NCBI GenBank assembly: GCA_032622095.1
Contig: CP136067.1
Location: forward strand, 94,044,707 to 94,108,706
Direction of reading: 5' to 3'
DNA length: 64,000 nt
From: Siphonodentalium dalli
Taxonomy: Eukaryota; Mollusca; Scaphopoda; Gadilida; Siphonodentaliidae
Shown here: in pieces, positions 1-8,718 of the stretch
Numbering within the stretch: position 1 is the stretch's first letter
Layout of the letters: each line of letters starts with the position of its first letter
The notes under the pieces: model-generated
What the model was told of the DNA's origin: nothing
Databases searched by the model: none
The model's input: the letters and a program-made list of their open reading frames with translations, nothing else
Translations under genes and position numbers: made by a program

Positions 1-307
1 TTGGGACAGACATTCTACCGATATGGTTTATGACTAAGCATTGTTTGTGTGCATTTTATTTTATTACAAATTTGGTATAGTTGGCCACCGAAATTCAGAA
101 TTTTTCGATACCAACTGCCATCATAGACGCCATCTTGGATTACAGAAAATGCTCAAAGCAGATTTTAGCGAATTTTGGATATGTTATAGGGGATATATTC
201 CTCTTCAAAATGGAATAGAAACCAACTTAGTCCAAATTTATTCTAGGTTGACCCTAAAATTTTAGTTTATCGACCACACTAATAATGAGACCTTCCATAA
301 TACTCAC
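1..307. other. Intron sequence with nothing recognisable
   Basis: This lies downstream of exon 4 on the minus strand and would be part of the next TUT1-like intron. No exon, repeat family or palindrome recognised elsewhere in the window is visible here. Confidence 0.4.
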
Positions 308-422
308 AATCGAAATAGGGAGACAATACTTTTATGAGGCCGACACAAATCATCTCCCTTTGTTGGTAGTCTGCTTCTGTTAGTTTGAGGGTGTCGTACA
401 GTAACTTCATCTGTGATATCAC
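308..422 (-). CDS. TUT1: TUT1-like coding exon 4 (entry to polymerase core)
   Basis: The acceptor TGTATACAG precedes 422 and the donor GTGAGT follows 308. The exon is 115 bp, phase 0 in and phase 1 out. It encodes VISQMKLLYDTLKL... to ...KVLSPYFD and aligns in pattern with the QMIKLVGLRELSEAE stretch of vertebrate TUT1, just before the GSSINSF-type catalytic loop, which must lie on the next exon beyond the left edge. It is recognised by homology and exact phase, and is too short to stand out as an ORF. Confidence 0.7.
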
Positions 423-3400
423 CTGTATACAGAATTACAAATGGTACGGTTAGTTAACCCTTTACCCAACAAACCGCCAAAACCGGCCAAATAAAGCTTC
501 AACAGCCTAAAATATCTTCGGTCTGTCTCAATAGAACCATACACATATGGATATCATTGGAACCGGCTCCTTGACCACATTGTGATCGTTACAGTTATGC
601 CCTGTGCCAATGCATTCTCTTATATATGCGAGTCGACCATAGGTCGCCTCGCATATATAAGAGAATGCATTGGCCTAAAAAAAATCTTTTTTTAACACTT
701 TTTACCATTTTTTCTTACATTCTTTAACAATTTTATAATTTTTAATGTGTTAAGCCAATGCATTCTCTTATATATGCGAGGCGACCTATGGTCGACTCGC
801 ATATATAAGAGAATGCATTGGCACAGGGCCCTTCTGTTGGGTAAAGGGTTAAACCGATAACTGGTTACTCGACTGTTAACGCTTTCTATACTAAATGGAT
901 TCCTTCATCAGTTATGAAAGTAATTGCTGAATATAGGGTTGAAACTTTTATTGGTCAAAGGTTTGGCCAAATATAATTTTATTTTCCCTTTTTCGAAAAA
1001 AATATTTTCAATGGCCACTGACAGCGTGAACCATTTAAAAGTCCTAGCAAATGAAGAAGAGAGTATAACATTCAAATGCTTAGCTTTCTGTAATAAATGG
1101 AATCTCCTAACCAGTTATAAATATATACATTGGAATGGTCTATAATTCATTTGGAGGTTGTTAAGGATATATGAGAAGACGACAGCTAGACGAAATGATA
1201 ATACAAGTGCAGAAGAATTCATATTCATTAGCGGGAAATGTTCAGATAATAAGTTGAACAAATGACCTATGGTTGAACTTATTATATGAACATTTCCTAT
1301 GGGAACTAATGTACTCGTCAATGAGTATTTGGTATAGAAAAGGTTAAAATGGAACTAAATTGGTTCAAGATAAGAAACTCACCGAGGACCCAGCAGATAT
1401 CTTCTTGAGTAGTTCCTTGTGTTTGGTGTCTTGATTTGATGTCCCATCACCATCCATGATCCCGGATGTTCCTGGTACGGCAGTTCCCTGGTTATCAGGC
1501 GGCTTCTGTCGTTTCTGAGAATCTGATTTCCGCTCTTTGACTTTCACCGTCAGTTTGTTTCCATCGAGCATGTGCTGCTTCTCGTTCAGACACTTTTCTG
1601 AGGATGAATCTGAGTCGAATTCGATAATTGCAAAGTAACCCTGCAAGCAAAAGGAACACACCATATGTGACCCGCCATATCAAATCCAGTCGGAAGTCGG
1701 GATTTTTTTACCCTGTGCCAATGCATTCTCTTATATATGCGAGTCGACCATAGGTCGCCTCGCATATATAAGAGAATGCATTGGCCTAACAATTTTTTAC
1801 AATTTTAATAATTTTTTCTTGTATTCTTTAACAATTTTATAATTTCACCCATACAGAGCCCCAGACAAACATGAGCAGACGACACTCTTCTATATGCTTC
1901 TATATATGTGTGGGGCTCCCTGCAGGGTAATGGATGTTTTTTTATTTTATGTCCTAAAAATTGTAAGAAACATTTATTTAAAAAACATGATAAAAAATTG
2001 TTAGGCCAATGCATTCTCTTAGATATGCGAGGCGACCTATGGTCGACTCGCATATATAAGAGAATGCATTGGCACAGGGTAAAAAATTCCCGACTTCCAA
2101 CTGGATTTGATATCGCGGGTCACATATATTCATTGAGTCAAATTTGATGATTGCATAGTAGCCCTGCAAGCAAAGGAAGTGCACCATGTAGTTGTCAGGT
2201 CAAATTTGATGATTGCATCATAATTATGCAAGCAAAAGGAACACACCACATAGTCATCTGAGTCAGATTCAATGATCACTTTAACACTTTCTTTACTGGA
2301 TGGATTCTTTCATTCAGTTAAAAGAGTATACATTGGAATGGTCTATTATTCATCTGGAGGGATTTTCAGGAAATATAAGCAGACAATAGTTATCGAAACA
2401 GATAATACAAGTGCAGAAAAATTCTTATTCATTGGTGAGAAATGTATATATAGGTTTACCATAGATTATTTTTCACATTTATTCTTCATCATAAGCAGAA
2501 CTAATAAAAAATTTCATTAGATTTTGTGTGTTGTTGTAACTGGAGATTTGGAAAAATGAATACATCTTTAATCCTTCCATGACTGTAGCTTCCTGAAATT
2601 TTGCAAAAACCCTGTGCCAGTGCATTCTCTTTTTCATTTTTAGTATAGTTTCTCTATATACCTAAATTGGCAAATGATACAATGCATAATCCCAGTGCCC
2701 AGTGGGTGCACATCACTATCTTTACTATCTGGGAACTTAACCCTTTACCCAACAGAAGGGCCCTGTGCCAATGCATTCTCTTATATATGCGAGTCGACCA
2801 TAGGTCGCCTCGCATATATAAGAGAATGCATTGGCTTAACACATTAAAAATTATAAAATTGTTAAAGAATGTAAGAAAAAATGGTAAAAAGTGTTAAAAA
2901 AAGATTTTTTTTAGGCCAATGCATTCTCTTATATATGCGAGGCGACCTATGGTCGACTCGCATATATAAGAGAATGCATTGGCACAGGGCATAACTGTAA
3001 CTAACACAATGTGGTCAAGGAGCCGGTTCCAATGATATCCATATTTGTATGGTTCTATTGAGACAGACCGAAGATATTTTAGGCTGTTGAAGCTTTATTT
3101 GGCCGGTTTTGGCCGGTTTGTTGGGTAAAGGGTTAAACCTGAGCCCAGAAATTTACCCTCTGGGGACCTCATTCTTCAAATGACCAGCACCATATTGGAG
3201 GCCTGATCACTATGCAACACTCCCTCATTGCTGCTGGATATATTCAGTCTTAATCAGGTCACCTCTCTGTTAGTTAACAGGTACATGGTGGTGAATCACA
3301 TGGTTTCGAGGTTGTTGAGTGGCACGCATTAAAAATGGCCGTGGCGAGCGCAATCGCACAAAAACATAATATATGAGGAACTGACACAACATACCCGGTA

Positions 3401-6072
3401 GCATTTTGACTGTTGCGATCATATGCTAGTTTATTTTTAAATTAAGTTGATAGCTTATCTGTTCTGAAATACTCTGTAGTTTTCTATAACATTCTGACCA
3501 AAGTTGCCAGTCAGAGGTTCGTGGAATACATACATCAAGGAAAATCCTTTAACTGACAACTTTGGTGAGAATGTTAGAGCAAACAACTGTGAGTTTGGGC
3601 ACAAATGAGATATCAGATTGTTTGAAAAATAGTATAGCACATGCTCGTAGCTGCCAAAATACTATGTAATGTGTCATATCCTAGTTTATTACCTTTTTCC
3701 TGGTTTCTGGTCATGTTTGTGATCGCCACAGCCATTTTGAATGTATGATACTCATCAAGTCAAAACAATGTGATTCCCCACCATGAGGTAATAAATTTGT
3801 ATACCACTCACCTTCAATAAGTAAGAATTGAGGAACATTTTCGAGCAATGACTAGGTTTACTCTCCCATATCTTATCTTAACTTCTCCCTATCTAGAACG
3901 ACTCTGTTTACTCCCCTGTATTTTATTTTAACTTTTCCCTATCGAGAACGACTCTATTTACTCTCCCATATCTTATCTTACCTTTTCCCTATTGAGTACG
4001 ACTGTTTACTCTCCCGTATCTTATCTTAACTTCTCCCTATCTAGAACGACTCTGTTTACTCCCCTGTATTTTATTTTAACTTTTCCCTATCGAGAACGAC
4101 TCTATTTACTCTCCCATATCTTATCTTACCTTTTCCCTATTGAGTACGACTGTTTACTCTCCCATATCTTATCTTACCTTTTCCCTATTGAGTACGACTG
4201 TTTACTCTCCCATATCTTATCTTACCTTTTCCCTATTGAGAACGACTCTGTTTACTCTCCCATATCATATCTTACCTTTTCCCTATCGAGAACGACTCTA
4301 TTTACTCTGCCGTATCTGATCTTACCTTTTCCCTATCGAGAACGACTCTATTTACTCTCCCATATCTTATCTTACCTTTTCCCTATCGAGAACGACTCTG
4401 TTTACTCTCCCATATCTTATCTTACCATTTCCCTATCGAGAACAACTGTTTACTCTGCCGTATCTTATCTTACCTTTTCCCTATCGAGAACGACTCTGTT
4501 TACTCTCCCATATCTTATCTTACCTTTTCCCTATCGAGTACGACTGTTTACTCTCCCATATCTTATCTTACCTTTTCCCTATCAAGTACGACTGTTTACT
4601 CTCCCATATCTTATCTTACCTTTTCCCTATCGAGTACGACTGTTTACTCTCCTATATCTTATCTTACCTTTTCCCTATCGAGAACAACTCTGTTTACTCT
4701 GCCGTATCTTTTGAAGTACTCCCTCAGATGACCATCGGTGGTATTCTTCGAGAATCCTTTGACATAGACACTCGAGTTCTGGTATTTCTTCTTCCTATCA
4801 TAATCAGCTTTTCTACTCAGATGTTTCTTCCCTTTAATGTGGTCATTCATAACCAAGTCTGTAAAATTTATGATATATTTCAATAATATATAAATACAGT
4901 AAAACCAAGCCTGAATTTAATGTGTCAGACATTTACAGAATGAGGTCCCCAGAGGGTGAATTTAGTGACGCTATCCCGCATATAGGGCTAGCATCACCAA
5001 ACTCACCCACTGGGAACATCATTCTGCTTAGGCCTCTTCTTCTGGGGAAGTATCTAGTTCTGTTTCTATATCCCCTAATTTTCAGAAGATAAAATGCATA
5101 ATCGATGGGTGAACATCACATCAACTTCAACTGAAGAATTTCAATCTGATCCTAGGTCTCTCAGCAGTTGAGGCCTAAGCAGAATGAGGTCCCCAGAATG
5201 TTAATTTGGTGATGCGAGCCCACTGTGAACCTAGGAAGTTTAGTGCCCATGGGATAAAGATCAATTCAGCAGTATTTCTATTTGTACTGGAGCAAAATGG
5301 TGTCAAATGGGCGATGGAGCATATTAAATTGGATAAGACCCTCAGGCGAACTGCTGGAAGTTTAAAATCAGAAAAATATCATGAACATTGTACATGTAAG
5401 AACATATCTCTGATTAATCAAGATTGTTCGTATTGGAAAAAAATTCTCAATATTTCCAATGACTTTGCATTCGTGTCATGTGAGAAATACAATGTATTAT
5501 AATTTACTGTCACATTGTTGGGAGGAATTGTATAAATCAGTGCAGCATGACAAAAACAGCGAGTTAGGCTAAAATTCATACAAAGGGTAATTTGAAAAAA
5601 TGTGAATCCCATGATTAAATCAAATCAAATTTAATCGGCAGCCAGATTCGCAAATCAAATCAAATATCAAAGCTTCATAGGGCCCTACTTGAAACCAATT
5701 TGTCCAATAAGCACTGATATCATATGAAGTAAAAAATATACTGAAGCATATGCAGAGAAGAACTACCGTACATCAAAAGTACAGTAATTTATAGTGTATC
5801 TTATAAACACTCAGATTCGGTAAGCACCTGTCCACTACCTCTTTTCTCTACAATATGAAATGCAGAAATAATAAACATGTATATAAGTAGGCCTAAACCT
5901 GTCGAGAGTAATGAATAATCACTGCATTTCGCATTTAATTCTCAGAATCATGGATGACGTTAAACATAATCTTAATTAACCATGGCATCAGGCACTAAAC
6001 AACCATTTATCTATGATATGAACACTCACCAGAAGATACAGATACATTACACACTTCACAAAAGAGAACCAT
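308..6072 (-). CDS. TUT1: TUT1-like terminal uridylyltransferase, 5' part (gene span, runs off left edge)
   Basis: Gene assembled on the minus strand from four coding exons: 6072-6030, 4858-4668, 1640-1383 and 422-308. All junctions are GT-AG and the phases match (1, 0, 0, then 1 into the next exon outside the window). The protein begins with a matrin/U1-type C2H2 finger (C-x2-C-x12-H-x5-H, residues about 5-27), followed by a basic linker and an RRM (RNP2-like VYVKGF, RNP1-like GYFAIIEF). After a low-complexity stretch comes a helical segment (VISQMKLLYDTLKL) that aligns with the entry to the nucleotidyltransferase core of TUT1. Finger-RRM-polymerase is the known architecture of the nuclear enzyme that adds uridines to U6 snRNA and polyadenylates some mRNAs. 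The catalytic domain itself is not in the window, so catalytic residues cannot be checked. Upstream of the ATG no promoter is evident, and a possible 3' splice site suggests a 5' UTR intron. Confidence 0.75.
454..852. mobile_element. piggyBac-type MITE, copy 1 (TTAA-flanked, double hairpin)
   Basis: TTAA target duplications lie at 454-457 and 849-852. Terminal inverted repeats start CCCTTTACCCAACA. Inside are two hairpins of about 75 bp (near 599-675 and 754-830), each almost a perfect palindrome of CCAATGCATTCTCTTATATA and its complement. They are arranged head to head around an AT-rich spacer. Other full copies are at 2737, 6846 and 35682; this one is inverted relative to those. There is no coding capacity. 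TTAA plus CCC termini is the signature of piggyBac elements. It lies in the intron between TUT1-like exons 3 and 4. Confidence 0.75.
868..1230. repeat. Intronic block duplicated at 2272-2470
   Basis: The stretch around 868-1230 (for example ATACATTGGAATGGTCTAT and GATAATACAAGTGCAGAA) recurs with divergence at 2272-2470. The two blocks bracket TUT1-like exon 3, its duplicated acceptors and an inverted-repeat element. This implies a tandem segmental duplication around exon 3, followed by decay of one copy. Confidence 0.5.
1383..1640 (-). CDS. TUT1: TUT1-like coding exon 3 (second half of RRM plus linker)
   Basis: The acceptor TTGCTTGCAG precedes 1640 and the donor GTGAGT follows 1383; 86 codons, phase 0. 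The exon begins GYFAIIEF, the RNP1-containing strand that continues the RRM of exon 2, and continues to KLTVKVKERK, the end of the RRM fold. A Ser/Gly/Asp-rich linker follows, then ELLKKISAGSS. The corresponding position in vertebrate TUT1 also has a low-complexity linker before the nucleotidyltransferase core. Partial copies of the acceptor and first codons lie upstream at 2135-2280. Confidence 0.8.
1663..2126. mobile_element. Inverted-repeat element with two hairpins, inserted beside exon 3
   Basis: Long inverted arms (1663-1712 and 2076-2126, sharing GTGACCCGC and CCGACTTCC) enclose two copies of the 75-bp hairpin also found in the piggyBac-type MITEs (near 1711-1786 and 2003-2080). No TTAA ends are seen. 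The central part is unrelated and AT-rich. It starts about 22 bp upstream of the exon 3 acceptor. Confidence 0.55.
2135..2280 (-). pseudogene. Three tandem partial copies of the exon 3 splice acceptor and first codons
   Basis: Copy a (2190-2135) keeps a TTTGCTTGCAG acceptor and an open start reading GYYAIIKFDS, against GYFAIIEFDS in the true exon. Copy b (about 2254-2198) has lost the acceptor, reading GCAT instead of GCAG. Copy c (about 2280-2255) keeps only codons resembling VIIESDSDD. None has a donor, so they are exon fragments, not exons. They lie immediately upstream of the true exon in the transcript. Confidence 0.65.
2570..2640. repeat. Truncated end of TTAA-type MITE family B
   Basis: CCTTCCATGACT, TTCCTGAAATTTTGC and CCCTGTGCCAGTGCATTCTC match the terminal part of the family whose full copies are at 35207 and 61894. 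The copy stops after the first half of the hairpin. Confidence 0.5.
2737..3136. mobile_element. piggyBac-type MITE, copy 2
   Basis: TTAA at 2737-2740 and 3133-3136, the same CCCTTTACCCAACA terminal repeats and two 75-bp hairpins as copy 1, in the opposite orientation. It lies in the large intron between TUT1-like exons 2 and 3. Confidence 0.75.
3848..4667 (-). repeat. Minisatellite built from the exon 2 splice donor (about 16 units of 48-50 bp)
   Basis: Each unit, read on the minus strand, consists of the last 41 bases of TUT1-like exon 2 and the first 9 of the intron: ...GATAGGGAAAAG then GTAAGATAA. Most units keep AAAAG/GTAAGA, a good 5' splice site; a few have GTTAAG-type changes. Unit length alternates between 50 and 48 bp. 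Units near 3880-4030 and 4031-4180 repeat as a three-unit block, showing higher-order growth. The true exon end is the last unit (4668-4710). On the plus strand the array makes a spurious repetitive open frame. Confidence 0.85.
4668..4858 (-). CDS. TUT1: TUT1-like coding exon 2 (second half of finger, first half of RRM)
   Basis: The acceptor TTTTACAG precedes 4858 and the donor GTAAGA follows 4668. The exon encodes H-x5-H of the finger (HIKGKKH), a Lys/Arg-rich linker, then the first beta strand of the RRM (SSVYVKGFSKNTTDGHLREY) and helix 1 through DREK. It ends in phase 0. The last 41 exonic bases plus 9 intronic bases form the unit of the adjacent minisatellite at 3848-4667. Reading past the donor would give V-R-stop, so intron retention or use of a repeat donor terminates translation. 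Confidence 0.8.
4906..5225. mobile_element. hAT-type MITE family C, truncated copy
   Basis: It starts CAAGCCTGAATTTAATGTG and carries the AGAATGAGGTCCCCAGAGGG hairpin and middle section of the family defined by full copies at 24172, 39085 and 56397. The right hairpin is degraded and the right end is missing. Confidence 0.6.
5226..6029. other. TUT1-like intron 1, no recognised content
   Basis: AT-rich intron between the two zinc-finger exons. Open frames here have no recognisable domain and no codon pattern suggesting a gene. Confidence 0.4.
6030..6072 (-). CDS. TUT1: TUT1-like coding exon 1 (first half of matrin-type zinc finger)
   Basis: ATG at 6072 reads M-V-L-F-C-E-V-C and supplies the C-x2-C half of the finger. 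The exon ends in phase 1 at a GTGAGT donor (6029-6024). The missing codon bases are completed exactly by the next exon to give Asp. A CATTTCAG acceptor-like site ends at 6103, which would make 6102-6073 the last piece of 5' UTR. The exon is too short to be found from ORF length. It is supported by the spacing of the finger ligands across the intron (12 residues from the second Cys to the first His). Confidence 0.72.
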
Positions 6073-6145
6073 CTTGTCTAATGTTCTCTAAGGTTCTACC
6101 TTCTGAAATGAAAAAGAATTTACATACAAAATTTGTCCTCTAAAC

Positions 6146-7369
6146 CGGCTAGACTTTGTGCAGGATGTATGTATTCGCGGATGTATCTTCGCGGATGTAA
6201 ATTTATTGCAGTATGTAACTTTTATGACCGCATTAATTGCTTTTGGTATTTAGGTGAGAACAATGGCTGGGCTGGTATCGGGGTGTACTTTATCCAATTA
6301 GTAGATTTTTCGCCCGCCTTTAAAAGTTTTCTGATGTTGAATGAGAAACCTTCAGTGATAAGCCGCAGTTGTAATAATAAGGATTAGTTGTTTTAACGGA
6401 ATTCTGAGGTGGTGCATTCATGAAACCTTGGAAGGAATTATGAATAATTAGTCACCATAATAGGAAGCCATGGATTCACTTAGCCATTTAGATGTTTTAA
6501 TAATTCGAGGTCTAATTTATTTTAACAGATTTTTGAGGTGGTGAATGAAACCTTGTCGGAAATTATTGATAATGAGTCTCAAAATTGTCTGAAAATCATT
6601 CAGTGTTCAGCCGTTGTAGATTGGCGTCTGTCAGTAAATTAGTTTTTGTTAATGATATGTTTTTTTAATGATATGTTCATCGGAAACCAGTATTTTTTAA
6701 AGTTTACCACAGAATGTCATGAATGAAGTTCACACACCACTAAGCAATTGATTTCATTTGATTCAGAGATCAGCTCACTGAAAAGAGAGGAGGCTCAGCC
6801 AGTCAGTGATCACGCAGTTAGGACGATGGATGGAACTAGAATTGTTTAACCCTTTACCCAACAGAAGGGCCCTGTGCCAATGAATTCTCTTATATATGCG
6901 AGTCGACCATAGGTCGCCTCGCATATATAAGAGAATGCATTGGCTTAACACATTAAAAATTATAAAATTGTTAAAGAATGTAAGAAAAAATGGTAAAAAG
7001 TGTTAAAAAAAGATTTTTTTTAGGCCAATGCATTCTCTTATATATGCGAGGCGACCTATGGTCGACTCGCATATATAAGAGAATGCATTGGCACTGGGCA
7101 TAACTGTAACTATCACAATGTGGTCAAGGAGCCGGTTCCAATGATATCCATATTTGTATGGTTCTATTGAGACAGACCGAAGATATTTTAGGCTGTTGAA
7201 GCTTTATTTGGCCGGTTTTGTCGGGTAAAGGGTTAACAGTCTTCAAATAGAGGGAAAAAATCGAAAGCAATAATTAACGCGGTCATAAAAGTTACATACT
7301 GCAACAAAGGTACATCTGCGAAGCATGTACATCCACGAATACATACATCCTGCAAAAAGTCTAACCCCT
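6146..7369. mobile_element. Element with about 100-bp terminal inverted repeats
   Basis: The left arm 6146-6243 (TAGACTTTGTGCAGGATGTA...) is repeated in reverse complement at 7255-7369 (...CATCCTGCAAAAAGTCTA). The interior has no transposase. It contains a piggyBac-type MITE (6846-7236) and a pair of about 128-bp direct repeats (starting near 6392 and 6521). No clear target duplication was found. It begins about 50 bp upstream of the TUT1-like first coding exon, so it lies in the promoter or 5' UTR intron of that gene. Confidence 0.5.
6846..7236. mobile_element. piggyBac-type MITE, copy 3 (nested)
   Basis: TTAA at 6846-6849 and 7233-7236, with terminal repeats and double hairpin as in copies 2 and 4. 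It is nested in the inverted-repeat element 6146-7369, so it is the younger insertion. Confidence 0.75.
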
Positions 7370-7687
7370 CTAGTGCTGAAATAGTTATCTGGTTGAAGAC
7401 AGGCTACCATTGGCAACCGGTTGATGTATGATTAACTGGTTAACCGATATGTATTACACACACGAGATGCCAATGATATCGGTGATAGACTGCCAACAGT
7501 AGCTATTAAACATGTGTACTTTATCAATTTTGCCACAAACATTATCACTCTGACAAAGGCGTATACAATCGAAATTAAACGTGTTCAAAGTCAAAATCTG
7601 ATGCCAGATCAAAAGTCTTCCATGAGTTGCAAGATATATATGTAACAGAACGAGAGAGAGAAGTGCGGGAGTCGCACCGAAAGTTGG

Positions 7688-7760
7688 CAGCACCCGGAAT
7701 CCCAAGCCGGTCACCCATCCAAGGACTAACCGGGCTCGACGTTGCTTAACTTCGGTGATC
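7688..7760 (-). promoter_or_regulatory. 5S rRNA-like internal promoter in the 3' LTR
   Basis: Same 5S-derived segment as in the other LTR, with very few differences (for example GTCGAGCCC against GTCAAGCCC). The control boxes are intact in both LTRs. Confidence 0.75.
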
Positions 7761-7999
7761 ACACAAAGCGTCTAACAACCGTGACCAAGAGATCTAGACC
7801 TCTCGAGCAGAGAAGTCATCGGCCTTCTATATTTACAACGCGACTACTACACTACTCCCCCGTTCTTTTTGAGATTCACCGAATCTCACCCGAGTCCTCC
7901 CCCTGAGCGGTTGCATCATGACAGACTCCGAGGAGCGGACGAGCCCCCAGTGTAACAGAACGAGAGAGAGAGAAGAGCGGGAGTCACACCGAAAGTTGG

Positions 8000-8072
8000 C
8001 AGCACCCGGAATCCCAAGCCGGTCACCCATCCAAGGACTAACCGGGCTTGACGTTGCTTAACTTCGGTGATC
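8000..8072 (-). promoter_or_regulatory. 5S rRNA-like internal promoter in the 5' LTR
   Basis: From 8072 downward it reads GATCACCGAAGTTAAGCAAC, then GCCCGGTTAGT, GGATGGGTGACCG and CCGGGTGCTG. These are the A box, intermediate element and C box of 5S genes, in correct order and spacing. The 5S part before GATCACC is degraded, so no functional ribosomal 5S RNA is expected. The retained part is what TFIIIA and Pol III recognise. Confidence 0.75.
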
Positions 8073-8718
8073 ACACAAAGCGTCTAATGACCGTGACCAA
8101 GAGATCTAGACCTCTCGAGCAGAGAAGTCATCGGCCTTCTATATTTACAACGCGACCGCTACATATACATAGTCTGGCTTTGGCGGCTTAACATAAAATA
8201 TGCATGAAGTCGCCGTTGATGTTCCGATGTCCGGGATAACACGTGCACTGAGTTGTCGTCAAAGATCAATGCAGTCGTTGTCGATGCAGTACGGCCTGGT
8301 CATTTGACATCTACTGTCCGACTCACTACTTTTAGACGGTATCATGGATACTCAAGAAATGTGTAAATCGAATGTCTGGTGTATTTCCTTCTGCTCGAAG
8401 AATAACAAAATTCACAGAATGCAAACTCTGTTGAAGCTGATTTACATGCACAGGGTCTATACTTCTAACATTACCGAGTTTGAGTAATCTCAGTGATTGA
8501 AGTTCCAATGAACTTGCATCGATGTGGTGTTTCCAGGCAGTCAGACCCGTTTGCAGACTAATGACTAATTCTCAGCAATTTATTGTGTTCGAAAAGAAAG
8601 CACTATTTGTAGCTGATTATATAATTTTCATTTGTTAACTACATAAAGTTCATGAAACTTCATAATTGTGTTTAACTGTCATCAGTCTTCCTTATAGATG
8701 GCGCAATCTATTATGGAT

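Larger units (their letters stand above)
7641..8163 (-). mobile_element. Complete TRIM retrotransposon with 5S rRNA-derived LTRs (Cassandra-like)
   Basis: Two direct repeats (8163-7951 as 5' LTR, 213 bp; 7851-7641 as 3' LTR, 211 bp) are about 96% identical and bounded by TG...CA. Just inside the 5' LTR, one base away, is TGGGGGCTCGTCCG (7949-7936), the complement of the 3' end of tRNA-Pro, a standard primer-binding site. Just before the 3' LTR is a polypurine tract, AAAAAGAACGGGGGAG (7870-7855). The internal part is 99 bp and encodes nothing. The outer flanks both read TATA (7637-7640, 8164-8167), a possible 4-bp duplication. Each LTR contains about 73 nt closely matching the 3' two thirds of animal 5S rRNA, in the same orientation as the element. 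Reverse transcriptase and integrase must come from elsewhere. The closest known design is the plant Cassandra TRIM. Confidence 0.85.

Noticed and set aside
3992-4714. Plus-strand open frame of 240 residues with Ser/Leu/Phe/Tyr-rich repeats
   Set aside because: It is the antisense reading of the exon 2 donor minisatellite. Its repetitiveness comes entirely from the 48-50-bp units.
7676-8100. Genuine tandem 5S rRNA genes
   Set aside because: Only the 3' two thirds of 5S matches. The 5' third is degraded, and the units are embedded in LTRs with a primer-binding site and polypurine tract.
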